From positions 1,860,001 to 1,924,000 of the forward strand of contig NZ_CP055930.1 of assembly GCF_013927005.1 (NCBI RefSeq): a stretch of DNA of 64,000 nucleotides. Reading direction: 5' to 3'. Source of the DNA: Enterobacter sp. RHBSTW-00175. GTDB lineage: Bacteria > Pseudomonadota > Gammaproteobacteria > Enterobacterales > Enterobacteriaceae. Position numbers and translations under genes: made by a program. Below, piece after piece: positions 21,215 through 30,945 of this stretch. Position 1 is the stretch's first letter; the number at the start of each line of letters is the position of its first letter. Under the pieces are notes generated by a model that worked only from the letters and a program-made list of their open reading frames with translations, was not told the DNA's origin and made no database searches.

Positions 21215-24200
21215 TTATCTCCCAGCATGTAGCGGAAATAGAGCCCCGCCGTACTTTCGTTATAGCTGCCAAAGGTGTCATAACCGACGTTGCCGCCAAT
21301 GGTCATATCTTTGTTGACGTTGTAATCCACCCCTGCGCGAACCGTGTAGCCAATACCGTTTTCCGAGCTGCTCTTATAGCGGGCCTCTTTGGCGAAACCA
21401 CTGGCAACCGCCCCTTCAAGCAGATCCTGCCAGGCGTCTTTCGTCGGGAAGTAGTCACTGCTGTCCTGGCTATACGATTGATACCCAACGGAGCCACCCA
21501 GCTTCAGTTTCCAGTTATCAATTTTCTGGGTGTAATCCACCGGCAACGCTACGCTGACGTAGTTCTGCGGGCTGAAGTAACCGCCCTGGCCGAAGGTGAA
21601 CTGGCTCAGGTTTTTCGAGAAGTCCATCCAGCTCATGCTCAGCCCGGCCTGTACCTGACGGAGATCGTCATGATAAGGCCGCAAATAGACCCCGGCGCCT
21701 GCGTTCACGCTGGTGTTGCTTGCCACATTCTCGCCAAGATAGCTGTAGCCACCGCCGCCAACGTAGAACCCGGCATCGCCATCGTCATAACTGAGCTGTA
21801 GGTTGCCCCCGTTTTTGGTGACGCGCCCCCAGCTCTTGCCAGAGTACTTATCTTCCAGGCCAACATAAGAGAGCAGACTGTCGGTCACGGCGCGACGTTC
21901 ACCGGTCAGGATAAGCGAGAGGTAATTGGTGAGTTTCGGCGACCATTTCACCCCGCCAACCAGCGTACTCAGGTCCTGTCCGAGCGGCGTACTGCCGATG
22001 TCCATACGGTAATCTTTACCACTCAGCGCCATGCTCAGCTCGACGCCGTTCGCTTTTTGCGAATCGGTCGACACATCGCCTGGCTGGCTGACGTTTGGCT
22101 TGTGGCTGGAGGCTTCAAGGTATTCACCCACCGCCCCGCCGTCGTAAGCGCCAAGCTTCGCCAGATTGAGCTGCCCGTCGGTACTGGTCAGGTTAAAGTC
22201 GCTCGCATTAAGCGTGCCGAGAGAGTCGATCGTCGCCATTTCAGGATGGCTGGCGAGATAGGTTGCCCTGTCGGTATCACTCATCGCCGCCAGAGATTTT
22301 TGCTCGTTAGTGACGGTAGAAATCACGTTCGAGGCCGCATTAGCCAGCGGGTTTGAGCCAAAGCGGCGCCACGCATCACCGCTGGCGCTGCCTGCACTGA
22401 GCGTGACCGGGGTTGCGGTAAATTCGAAGCGCGACTCGCCAAACGGCGAGCTGGACCAGGTAAGCGGCGCTTTCGCTTCCGTAAGCTTGCTGGTTCCCGA
22501 TTCACCGTCACGACCACGAATTTGTACGCCGCCCTGCAACCAGGTGCCGGTTTGATCCTGCATCTGCAGCATCATGTCATCCACCTGGCGCAAGGTACGG
22601 CTCTGAACAGTTTCTTGCGGCAGGTCGGTCCGTGTGGTGCCTGGCAGCGTAGACCCCGGCTCACGCGCGGTTTGCGCCAGTTGCCATGGCAACGCGCTTT
22701 CGCTGGACACCGTGGCTCCCGCCGCCTGAGAGGTACGACTGGTGCTGACAAACGGGTTGTCTGCCAGCAACAAGCCACCCATCGTCGGCGTGGCGGCGCT
22801 GTTGGTAGACTCCAGCCCCACCAGCTTGCCGCGCGCGCTACGCAGATACGTCATCGCCTGCTGGTGATTACCCTGCGCCTCTTCCAGACGCGCCAGCAAC
22901 AGCAAACGCTGCGGCGAGTTGTTGGTTTGCAACCCATTAGCCAGCTGTTTCGCCTTCACGACATTGTCTTGTGCCAGCGCAACATCGATTGCGCCCACGC
23001 GCGCATCCTGATCCGGCGTATCGCGCGTCATCAGGTAGTCATAAACCACGCCCGCTTCTTTGTTCATTTTGCCGGTCTGGTAAAGACGCGCCATCGCAAA
23101 CATCAGATCGGTATTTTGCGGATCGCTTTGCAGCGCGCGGATCAGTTTGTCGTAGGCTGCCGCATAATTACCCTGCTCGCGAAGCTGATCCGCTTCGTTG
23201 ATCACATAGCCATTACGCACCCCTGCCAGTTGGGTTGGCGTACTGCGTGAAAGCAGTTCCGGGTTTGCCAGGAAGCGCTGAGCTTCGCCGTTCAGCCCGG
23301 CCTGGTTCAGTACGGCAACCTGATCGGCATAGTCGCCGGCATTGCCCTTCACCCCGTCGTTCATGTTGTTGCGAACGACCGATACCGCTCCCGTGAGGTC
23401 GCCGCTTTGCGCCAACATCCTGGCCAGCTTGCCTGCATCTGCCGGGCTTTCCGGTGGACGAGACGACAAGGTTTTCAGCGTGTTGGCCGCCGCAACTCCA
23501 TTGCCCTGCGCCAGATAGCGCTCAGCGGTAGCCATTTGCAGGTTGTAATTCACCCGCTGCGAGAGCTCACGCATTTGCGGTGTCTGGCTGGCGGGAGAAA
23601 CCCGTGACAACAATGTTTGTGCCTGCTGCCAGGCATCGTTTTCACTGGCAAACAGAGCGGATGCATACAGTGCACTGGCTCCTGCCCCCGGACGTGACGC
23701 AGGTTGCATCACAGATGCCGCTTCACCATCAGCCCCTGATTTTTGCAGCAGACGCGCCAGATCAAGACGCAGCCACGGATCGTCCGGCAAACGGGCAACA
23801 CCCTGACGCAGAATAGCGATAGCCTGTTGCGTATTGCCGCTATCGACAGCCTGTTGCGCCTGACGACGAACAGGATCTCCCGGCAAACCGGTCACCACAC
23901 GCGGCTGAAGCTTCGCCTGAAGCGATGCCGGTAAGGTTCGTAATATGGCCTGCGCGTCATCCGTTTTGTTTTGCTCTTTCAGGACGTAATAGAGATTTTC
24001 GCGCGCCGCGCCGTTTTGCGGTTGGTTGTTCACCATTTCACGCAGGATTTGTTCAGCCTGCGGGTAGTCTTTGTTATGACGCAGCACATCGGCACGGAAC
24101 AGTTTGGCAGCCGTCCCCCGCTCACCTGTTTGCTGGGCCAGAGGTGCGGAGAGCACGAGCGCCTGGCTAATATTGCCCTCTTTCAGCGCCTGCTGAGCCT

Positions 24201-25236
24201 GGGCAAGCTGGCCGTAAAATGCCGCGTCATCTGCCTGAGCTTGTCGCTGTGCAGAGGCGTCACCGCCCTGACTGGCCGCACGCCCCAGATACTGCGCCGC
24301 TGCCTGATAATCCCCTTTGCGCTGTGCGATATACCCCATCCCGGCCAGGGCATCGGCATCCTGCGGGTTGGTTTGCAGCACTTGCTCGAACTGGCGCTTT
24401 GCGGCATCGGTATTGCCGCTGTTCAGGGCGGTAAAACCTTCGCCTTTTGCCGCACCGCCCACGTTTTTGCGGTAGTACGCCTGCACTTCGCTGTCCTGCG
24501 GATGGCGCTGCAACCAGGTATCATAAAACTGTTCATCGCCCGGTTTTGGTCCCAGCCATAACAGCGCCTGACGCAGCCCGGCATCGGCATCTTTGCTGCC
24601 GCTGGCCATCTCCTGCAATTGCATCATCCCGTCACGGCGCGTCTCTTCCCGCCAGGTAAGCATTTTTCCCAGCGCCACGCGTGCCGCGTTATCCTGCGGA
24701 TTCTGTGCCGAGAAGCGCTGTAATTCTGCCAGCGCCTGAGGATAGAGCGCTTTGTCACTGCCCATCGTCAGGTAGTATTCCGGCGCAAGGCTCACCGGGG
24801 GAGTATCGCCATTAAACAACGTTTTCCAGGTATCGAGCGCCGCAGGAATATTGCCGCTACGTGCCTGCTGACGCGCCAGAGTTAACGTGCCCTGTGGCAC
24901 CTGGGTCATCTGCCTGGCGTTATCCAGCGCCTGTAATCCGGCATCATCTGGCGAGACTTTCGCCAGCCGTGCACGCCACTGGGCCGCGGTTTGTAAATCG
25001 CCATTTTGCTGCGCCCACAATGCCATCAGATAGAGTGCCTGGGTGTTATTGGCATCCACCATCAACACTTTTTTCAACGACTCACTGGCGAGGTCATCAT
25101 GGGATTTTTCATGCCAGTAATTTGCCTGGTCGAACAGCGCTTTCAACGCAGCATCGTTTTGCGCCGCAAATGCCGTCGTACCAAACGTCAGCACACCGGA
25201 AAGGCAGATAGCCGATTTAATTGTTATTTTTTTCAC
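21211..25236 (-). CDS. bcsC: Cellulose synthase outer-membrane subunit BcsC (cluster II)
   Basis: 1341 residues, about 185 longer than the cluster I BcsC. Signal peptide (cleavage near AFA-AQN), a long TPR array to about residue 800, a linker rich in Ser/Thr/Ala, and a C-terminal beta-barrel ending AGLYFRYMLGDK. Compared with cluster I, one loop of the barrel (about residues 960-1058) carries roughly 80 extra residues. It overlaps bcsB upstream and bcsD downstream by 4 bp each. The low overall similarity to the neighbouring BcsC argues against a recent duplication. Confidence 0.93.
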   Translation of the reverse strand: MKKITIKSAICLSGVLTFGTTAFAAQNDAALKALFDQANYWHEKSHDDLASESLKKVLMVDANNTQALYLMALWAQQNGDLQTAAQWRARLAKVSPDDAGLQALDNARQMTQVPQGTLTLARQQARSGNIPAALDTWKTLFNGDTPPVSLAPEYYLTMGSDKALYPQALAELQRFSAQNPQDNAARVALGKMLTWREETRRDGMMQLQEMASGSKDADAGLRQALLWLGPKPGDEQFYDTWLQRHPQDSEVQAYYRKNVGGAAKGEGFTALNSGNTDAAKRQFEQVLQTNPQDADALAGMGYIAQRKGDYQAAAQYLGRAASQGGDASAQRQAQADDAAFYGQLAQAQQALKEGNISQALVLSAPLAQQTGERGTAAKLFRADVLRHNKDYPQAEQILREMVNNQPQNGAARENLYYVLKEQNKTDDAQAILRTLPASLQAKLQPRVVTGLPGDPVRRQAQQAVDSGNTQQAIAILRQGVARLPDDPWLRLDLARLLQKSGADGEAASVMQPASRPGAGASALYASALFASENDAWQQAQTLLSRVSPASQTPQMRELSQRVNYNLQMATAERYLAQGNGVAAANTLKTLSSRPPESPADAGKLARMLAQSGDLTGAVSVVRNNMNDGVKGNAGDYADQVAVLNQAGLNGEAQRFLANPELLSRSTPTQLAGVRNGYVINEADQLREQGNYAAAYDKLIRALQSDPQNTDLMFAMARLYQTGKMNKEAGVVYDYLMTRDTPDQDARVGAIDVALAQDNVVKAKQLANGLQTNNSPQRLLLLARLEEAQGNHQQAMTYLRSARGKLVGLESTNSAATPTMGGLLLADNPFVSTSRTSQAAGATVSSESALPWQLAQTAREPGSTLPGTTRTDLPQETVQSRTLRQVDDMMLQMQDQTGTWLQGGVQIRGRDGESGTSKLTEAKAPLTWSSSPFGESRFEFTATPVTLSAGSASGDAWRRFGSNPLANAASNVISTVTNEQKSLAAMSDTDRATYLASHPEMATIDSLGTLNASDFNLTSTDGQLNLAKLGAYDGGAVGEYLEASSHKPNVSQPGDVSTDSQKANGVELSMALSGKDYRMDIGSTPLGQDLSTLVGGVKWSPKLTNYLSLILTGERRAVTDSLLSYVGLEDKYSGKSWGRVTKNGGNLQLSYDDGDAGFYVGGGGYSYLGENVASNTSVNAGAGVYLRPYHDDLRQVQAGLSMSWMDFSKNLSQFTFGQGGYFSPQNYVSVALPVDYTQKIDNWKLKLGGSVGYQSYSQDSSDYFPTKDAWQDLLEGAVASGFAKEARYKSSSENGIGYTVRAGVDYNVNKDMTIGGNVGYDTFGSYNESTAGLYFRYMLGDK

Positions 25237-27512
25237 TTTCCTGTCTCCGGGTTCAGGCGCTTATGCGCACGCTTTTTCAGGAAGGCATAAAGCGCCAGTC
25301 CGGTCAGCGAACTGATAATCAACCCAAGAATGGCCAGCAGCGCCGAATGCTGGTTGGCATACCAGACAATCATCATTTGCATCGGCATTTGCCCGCTCGG
25401 GAATTGCGACCCGACGCGGAAACTGCGTACACCGTTTTCGTTGGTGATAATCGCCGCATCGCCACGAATACCGGCGTTGATGCGTGCTGAGGTTAAATCC
25501 TCATGCAGGCGTGAAAGCTGATCGTCATTGCTGCCCAGCGCCATCACCACCAGTCGGTCACTGTTCCACGGCGAGCGGAAGCTCACAAACCCGCGCCAGG
25601 CTTCGTTGGAAGAGAAGTAGCGGTCAGCGTCGACGCCATCGGACGTCCAGTCTCCGGTGAGCCACCGTTGCAGCTTCTGCCAGGTTGTCGGCTCACGCAC
25701 GCCCAGGGTGTTGTCATGCGAGGTAAACGGCGAACTGCTGAGCAGCGCCTGGTTGAAGTCATGCTGAGCCATCCCACTGACGGCAAGCACATCGCGGGTA
25801 CGCAGCAGCTCCAGATTGCCGCCCGCCGCGGGCACGCCCATCACGACGCGGTTGTTGTACAGTGCAGCACCGGTGGCGTTACCAGAGCGCGCCGCCATGT
25901 CCAGAAGCGTCGCGACCTGGGTTTCAGTCGGGTGTTCCGGCAACATCAACACTGTTTCCGAGTAATCAGCCATACGGGTGAACGGGAACGATGCGCCGAC
26001 AAAGTAAGAGAGGTTTGGCATCAGCGCGAAGTGACGCGTATGGTTCAGATCGATCCACGAATCCTCGTCAATACGGCTCTTGATGTTGTTATTCAGCAGC
26101 ACGCTGCACGGGGCGTTCTCTTTTGCCGTAATGTTGAAATAGAGCGAAAGCTGGTTGTCGCCGTAAATCATGTACGGCTCCAGCGGCATATCGAATTTCT
26201 CCTGCCGCGCATCGCCGCCCACCTTGTGCCAGAGGGTTTCCAGCGCACCTTGCTTGTTCACCGGCAGGTTATGCAGGAAGGTGTCGTTGAGCGTCATGCT
26301 GAGCCAGGACTTGTTTTCGTCAATCCAGTTTTCGGTCGGGAAACGATAGCCAATGTGCAGCGGGATTGTTTCGCCATCCCACAGGAACAGATCGGGAGCT
26401 GCACGAAAGGCAACGCGCAGCGGTGGATGCCAGATCCCGGTGACGGTCAGGCTTTGATCTTTACGGATCAACTCTGAAAGCTTCACCGGACGATCCGTTG
26501 GGATCCATCGCGGGGCATCATAAGGTTTGCTGACAGGGATCTTTTGCACCGGCAGCGAGATACTGGCGGTTTGCAGTGCAAAGTTACCGCGCGTCAGCCG
26601 CCATGCCGCCGTGCGCAGCGCGGCTTCATCCTTACCCACGACCAGCAACAGCTTATAAACCGGGTTTGCCGGGTTATCGACGATTTGCAGCATCGGCTGA
26701 GTGGTTTGCGGCAATGTCATACCGCCAATCTTCTCGCCGGGATGACCAATCAGAATGCCGTTTTTCTCTGGCAGCGTGTCAGTCAGCGCGGCAAACGAGA
26801 CACCGCGATAATCTGCCTGAATCCCCAGCCAGGAAGAGATCAGTGCCGCCGCGCTGAGCGAATCGCTGCTAAGACTTGCCCCAAACGCAAAGGCGATGGT
26901 GGCTGGCGTCATCTGCATACTGTCAAAGAACGGGCGCGGGAAGTGGCTCAAATCAGCGCCAATATCCAACTGCTGCCCTTCCAGTTCAAAACGGGAATCA
27001 GGCAGGACCGTAACGCGATATTTATCCGTCAGATCACGCTGGCACTGCATCGCATCACCATCGTTAATCTTAAAGCTCAGGCTGTTGCTGGAGACCAGCA
27101 GCGCAGAGGGAATATCCAGCTGGAATCGTGAAACATCGCTCTCTTCCGCTCCCAGCGGCACAGTGCCAAGCGGTTGCCCGTTGAGCATCAGCTGCATAGT
27201 GGCATTACGCGTGGCCATCGCCGGAGAAACTTTCAGATTCAGTAAAAGCTGGGCGTTAGTGACCACCTGATCGACCGGCAGGGTAAAGCGTGTACCGCCC
27301 TGCAACTGGCCGCCGCTCAGCACAATCCCCTGCGGTTGCCCCATTTGCGCCACGCTAATGGTGTTCACCGAGGTAGGGGCAAAGGATGCAGCAGGCGCGG
27401 CTGGCGCAGGCATTTCAACCGGCAATAACGACGCTACTGTGGTTTCCTCACTGTGCAGTGGCAGCGCAAACAACGACGCCGCCAGCAGGGTGAGTGTTGT
27501 CAGACGTTTCAT
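25233..27512 (-). CDS. bcsB: Cellulose synthase periplasmic subunit BcsB (cluster II)
   Basis: 759 residues from the ATG (MKRLTTLTLL) that overlaps the bcsA stop as ATGA and has GGAGGAC upstream; the frame stays open for 51 more codons inside bcsA, but those are not translated. Signal peptide (cleavage near LHS-EET). BcsB fold with a C-terminal transmembrane anchor (about 722-745) and a basic tail. Works with the adjacent BcsA. Confidence 0.94.
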   Translation of the reverse strand: MKRLTTLTLLAASLFALPLHSEETTVASLLPVEMPAPAAPAASFAPTSVNTISVAQMGQPQGIVLSGGQLQGGTRFTLPVDQVVTNAQLLLNLKVSPAMATRNATMQLMLNGQPLGTVPLGAEESDVSRFQLDIPSALLVSSNSLSFKINDGDAMQCQRDLTDKYRVTVLPDSRFELEGQQLDIGADLSHFPRPFFDSMQMTPATIAFAFGASLSSDSLSAAALISSWLGIQADYRGVSFAALTDTLPEKNGILIGHPGEKIGGMTLPQTTQPMLQIVDNPANPVYKLLLVVGKDEAALRTAAWRLTRGNFALQTASISLPVQKIPVSKPYDAPRWIPTDRPVKLSELIRKDQSLTVTGIWHPPLRVAFRAAPDLFLWDGETIPLHIGYRFPTENWIDENKSWLSMTLNDTFLHNLPVNKQGALETLWHKVGGDARQEKFDMPLEPYMIYGDNQLSLYFNITAKENAPCSVLLNNNIKSRIDEDSWIDLNHTRHFALMPNLSYFVGASFPFTRMADYSETVLMLPEHPTETQVATLLDMAARSGNATGAALYNNRVVMGVPAAGGNLELLRTRDVLAVSGMAQHDFNQALLSSSPFTSHDNTLGVREPTTWQKLQRWLTGDWTSDGVDADRYFSSNEAWRGFVSFRSPWNSDRLVVMALGSNDDQLSRLHEDLTSARINAGIRGDAAIITNENGVRSFRVGSQFPSGQMPMQMMIVWYANQHSALLAILGLIISSLTGLALYAFLKKRAHKRLNPETGK

Positions 27513-29614
27513 GCGTTGCCGTCCTCCTGAACCTGTACTTTTGCCTGCACGCGGCGGTTTGCCCGGCGGGTTTTCCAGGTCATCCAGAACAGTTCGAATA
27601 CACAGCGAACAATGGTCGCCAGCGAGCGGAATGGATTGTCCTGCGGTTTCGGCGGCTGGATCCACGCATCGGCGCGCGCCAATACCACCCGCACCAGTTC
27701 GCGGCGTCGTGACAGCGGGATATCGTCGAACATCAGGCGGATATAGCGTTCATCCGTCGTGACAACTTTCACCGGAATGCTGATCGCCCCTGATTGCAGC
27801 AGCAGCTCAATTTCTTCAATCTCATCCGTCAGGTGACGGTCGTCTGGCAGCTCAATACGGCAGCCGCCCATTGACAGATCGGCCGTCTGGCTACGGGAAG
27901 AGATACCGCTGGCGTAGTGGATAAGCACCGGAATGGTGACATCAATACGAATCGTTTTGCGTGTCTGACGCGTTTCACGCGCCACCGCAATGGCGGCCAG
28001 CAGGAAGATCAGGCTGTAGAGTCCCCAGCCCACGTTAAGTGCGATAACGCGTGGATCAACGCCGTAGTAGTCATGCGCGAAGGCGCGGACAATCCCCGCA
28101 ATCACGCCGATACCAAGCAGAATGGCAATCACCAAATGGGGCCGAACAACCCTGAAATCAAAATACCCGACGTCCAGCAGAGCGCCCTTGTCGGTCACGT
28201 TAAACTTGCCGCGTTTCGGGAAGACCATGGTGACAACCGTTGGCAGCACCAGATGAAACGCCAGCACCAAATCGTAAATTTCACCCCAGAAGCTGTAACG
28301 GTAGCGACCGTTCATGCGCGAGTTGATGTAGATCGCCAGGAAAAGATGCGGCAATGCGTACGCGAAGACCAGGCTCGCCGACGAGTGAATGATATTGAGG
28401 TTGAACAGCAGATACGCCAGCGGCGCGGTTAGAAACGCGATGCGCGGTAAGGCAAACTGGTAATAGAGCATTGCGCTCAGGTAACACAGACGTTGCTGAA
28501 TCGTCAGGCCACGGCCAAACAACGGGTTATCCAGACGGAAAATCTGCGTCATTCCTCGCGCCCAGCGGGTACGCTGAATCACATGTAACACCAGACGCTC
28601 GGTCGCAAGACCGGCAGCCAGCGGAATATCCAGGAACGCCGATTTCCAGCCCAGACGCTGCATCTTCAGCGCGGTGTGAGCATCTTCGGTAACGGTTTCC
28701 ACAGCAAAACCGCCGATCTCTTCCAGTGCGCTACGGCGAATAACCGCACATGAGCCGCAGAAGAAGGTCGCGTTCCAGTTATCGTTACCCTGCTGGATAG
28801 GGCCATAGAACAGCGTGCCTTCGTTCGGGATATTGCGCCCGACAGAGAGGTTACGTTCGAACGGATCTGGCGAGTAGAAGTAATGAGGCGTCTGCACCAG
28901 CGCCAGTTTTGGATCTTTAAGGAATCCACCGACTGTTGCTTGCAGGAAGATACGCGTGGCTACGTGGTCGCAGTCGAATACGGTAATCAGCTCGCCCTGA
29001 GTCAGCTTCATCGCATGGTTGAGGTTACCCGCCTTGGCATGAGAATTATCGTTACGCGTGATGTAACCCACACCGACATCCGCCGCAAACACCGCAAACT
29101 CCCGGCGTTTCCCGTCATCAAGCAGGTAGATCTTCATTTTGTCGCGCGGATAATCGATACACTGCGCCGCGAGCACCGTATCGCGCACCACTTCCAGCGA
29201 TTCGTTGTACGTAGGAATATAGACATCAACCGTTGGCCACAACGACATGTCATCCGGCAAAGGCACAATTTCGCGTTTCAGCGGCCAGATAGTTTGCAAA
29301 TAATTCAGCAATAACAGCACCCAGACGTAGACCTCTGCCAGAAATAACCCCATGCCGAGGATGGTTTCAATCTCTGAATTAAAATGCAGCGTTTGAGTCA
29401 GGCGAAAATACATATAGCGGGTAGACATCAATAATGACATCACCACCATAATCACTGAAATGCTTCGTTTTTTACTGAAGCCCATTAAAAACAGCAGGCC
29501 GATGCTAATCAGGCCAAATATATACTGCTTTTGGCTATCCATCGGGGTAATGACAACCAGCAAGGCAACAGGAACCATTGCCAGTACCAGCAAAATTAAG
29601 AGCAACTTTTTCAT
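27509..29614 (-). CDS. bcsA: Cellulose synthase catalytic subunit BcsA (cluster II)
   Basis: 701 residues. Same GT2 plus PilZ architecture as the cluster I enzyme but lacking its N-terminal extension of about 150 residues, so it starts directly with membrane helices. Motifs: DDG (166-168), DCD (214-216), TED (309-311), QRTRW (347-351). The PilZ pair is RKTIR (552-556) and DLSMGG (579-584), so it should also respond to c-di-GMP. The missing extension goes with the absence of bcsR/E/F/G in this operon. Confidence 0.95.
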   Translation of the reverse strand: MKKLLLILLVLAMVPVALLVVITPMDSQKQYIFGLISIGLLFLMGFSKKRSISVIMVVMSLLMSTRYMYFRLTQTLHFNSEIETILGMGLFLAEVYVWVLLLLNYLQTIWPLKREIVPLPDDMSLWPTVDVYIPTYNESLEVVRDTVLAAQCIDYPRDKMKIYLLDDGKRREFAVFAADVGVGYITRNDNSHAKAGNLNHAMKLTQGELITVFDCDHVATRIFLQATVGGFLKDPKLALVQTPHYFYSPDPFERNLSVGRNIPNEGTLFYGPIQQGNDNWNATFFCGSCAVIRRSALEEIGGFAVETVTEDAHTALKMQRLGWKSAFLDIPLAAGLATERLVLHVIQRTRWARGMTQIFRLDNPLFGRGLTIQQRLCYLSAMLYYQFALPRIAFLTAPLAYLLFNLNIIHSSASLVFAYALPHLFLAIYINSRMNGRYRYSFWGEIYDLVLAFHLVLPTVVTMVFPKRGKFNVTDKGALLDVGYFDFRVVRPHLVIAILLGIGVIAGIVRAFAHDYYGVDPRVIALNVGWGLYSLIFLLAAIAVARETRQTRKTIRIDVTIPVLIHYASGISSRSQTADLSMGGCRIELPDDRHLTDEIEEIELLLQSGAISIPVKVVTTDERYIRLMFDDIPLSRRRELVRVVLARADAWIQPPKPQDNPFRSLATIVRCVFELFWMTWKTRRANRRVQAKVQVQEDGNA

Positions 29615-29632
29615 AGGAAACCCTGCGTGGAA

Positions 29633-30436
29633 TTAGAACCCCGACATACGCGGAAGGGTATGAACCGTACCGTCACCCACTTTCACCCCGAGGATGCCTG
29701 CAACTTTTTTGGCGATAAGCTCAATGTCGAAAGCCGCTGCGGATGCCGGGCTAAAATCGAAAACGGATTGCTGAGAAGCATTGGCTTCACCTACGCTTTC
29801 ATCCCGGTGAACGACGCCAAGCAGTTTTTCACCCAGCTTGTTCTCGACAAAGGCCGTCACATCGCGGCTGATTTGGCGGCGGTTGTCGCTCTGGTTAAGC
29901 ACGAAGTAATGACCTGATTTCTGATTGAGTACCCCACCCGTCAGGCGCTGGTTTTCAATTTGCGGCAGAAGCGATAGCGAAGCTGTATCGGCCAGTAACG
30001 TCACCAGATGGAGATCGGCCAGGCGGGACATCGCTTTCAGCGCAGGCGTTGGGCCAGGAGGAAAATCTGCGATGATAATCAGTCCTGGATAGTTCAACAG
30101 CGTACTCAGACCTCGGGTCAGGAAGTGCTCGTCGTGAGTGAGGCGTTCTTCAAACGCCAGACGCTGTGGTTCGGTCGCATCGCCATAAGGCAGGACAAAG
30201 ATATTGCCCCCGGCGGTCAGCACAAACTGGCTCCAGTCGGAAGACTCAGCGGCCCTGGCAACGTAGCCACGGCTGTCGGAAAGGGGTACCCCAAAGTGCA
30301 GGCGCAGCGCATTTTGTACATCAAAATCCAGAGCCAAAACTTTGCTCCCCGCGCGCGCGAGTGCATACGCCAGATTGGCGGTCATGGTGGTTTTACCCAC
30401 GCCACCTTTCGGTGAACAAACGCAAACTAACGGCAT
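29633..30436 (-). CDS. bcsQ: MinD/ParA-like BcsQ (cluster II)
   Basis: 267 residues, a SIMIBI NTPase of the BcsQ (YhjQ) family. Unlike the cluster I protein it has a textbook deviant Walker A, SPKGGVGKTT (8-17), with both lysines, and a Walker-B-like IIADFPPG. No bcsR partner is found in this operon. It overlaps bcsO by 10 bp and lies 18 bp before bcsA. Likely role by family: spatial organisation or assembly of the second synthase. Confidence 0.9.
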   Translation of the reverse strand: MPLVCVCSPKGGVGKTTMTANLAYALARAGSKVLALDFDVQNALRLHFGVPLSDSRGYVARAAESSDWSQFVLTAGGNIFVLPYGDATEPQRLAFEERLTHDEHFLTRGLSTLLNYPGLIIIADFPPGPTPALKAMSRLADLHLVTLLADTASLSLLPQIENQRLTGGVLNQKSGHYFVLNQSDNRRQISRDVTAFVENKLGEKLLGVVHRDESVGEANASQQSVFDFSPASAAAFDIELIAKKVAGILGVKVGDGTVHTLPRMSGF

Positions 30437-30945
30437 GTGGCAATCCTTTCCAGCAGTGAATTTAATGGCTGGTTTTTCTCAGCCGCAGGGACAGGTTTTG
30501 TGGTCGCGGGGGCAAACAGACGAGTAAAATCGACAGGCCCTTGTTCCGGCTCAGTGACGGGATGTGATACCTGCACCCGGGCAGATATGGGTGTCGGCAT
30601 GGCTGGAGCCTGCCGGGGTGTTGACGCCAGTTGCTCATCTACCCCTTGCAGGATCGAGGACACAGGCATGGGTGCAGGCTCGGCAACAAGAACCTGTGGC
30701 ACTGGAGTGAGTTCGCTCACCGCAAATGTCTCTTCCGTGACCGGCTGAGGGGCCGACAATGAAACATGTCCGCCGGCGGCGAGTGAATTAACTTCAGTGG
30801 CAGGAAGAAGCTGGTTGATAATCGCCCAGCTTCCCTGTTCCTGCGCATGGCTCTGAGCTGAAAAATCCTTAAAATCAAGCGACTGACTACGCGTTTTATC
30901 CTTAAATCGCTGCAAATCATCATAATGATTCATAGTTATACTCAT
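30427..30945 (-). CDS. bcsO: Proline-rich cellulose biosynthesis protein BcsO
   Basis: 172 residues; a second Met four codons in (MNHYDDLQRF) is an equally good start. No signal peptide or membrane segment. The N-terminal 45 residues are charged and conserved-looking. The middle (60-150) is Pro/Ala/Val/Glu-rich and probably disordered. The C-terminus (QPLNSLLERIA) looks like a short helix. Position upstream of bcsQ in a bcsQABCDZ operon and composition fit BcsO of Enterobacter/Klebsiella type operons; BcsP, another proline-rich cellulose protein, is the alternative. Molecular role is uncertain. Confidence 0.75.
   Translation of the reverse strand: MSITMNHYDDLQRFKDKTRSQSLDFKDFSAQSHAQEQGSWAIINQLLPATEVNSLAAGGHVSLSAPQPVTEETFAVSELTPVPQVLVAEPAPMPVSSILQGVDEQLASTPRQAPAMPTPISARVQVSHPVTEPEQGPVDFTRLFAPATTKPVPAAEKNQPLNSLLERIATCR

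Noticed and set aside
27513-27665. N-terminal extension of the cluster II BcsB
   Set aside because: These codons lie inside bcsA; the ATG at 27512 has a strong ribosome site, an ATGA overlap and is followed by a proper signal peptide.
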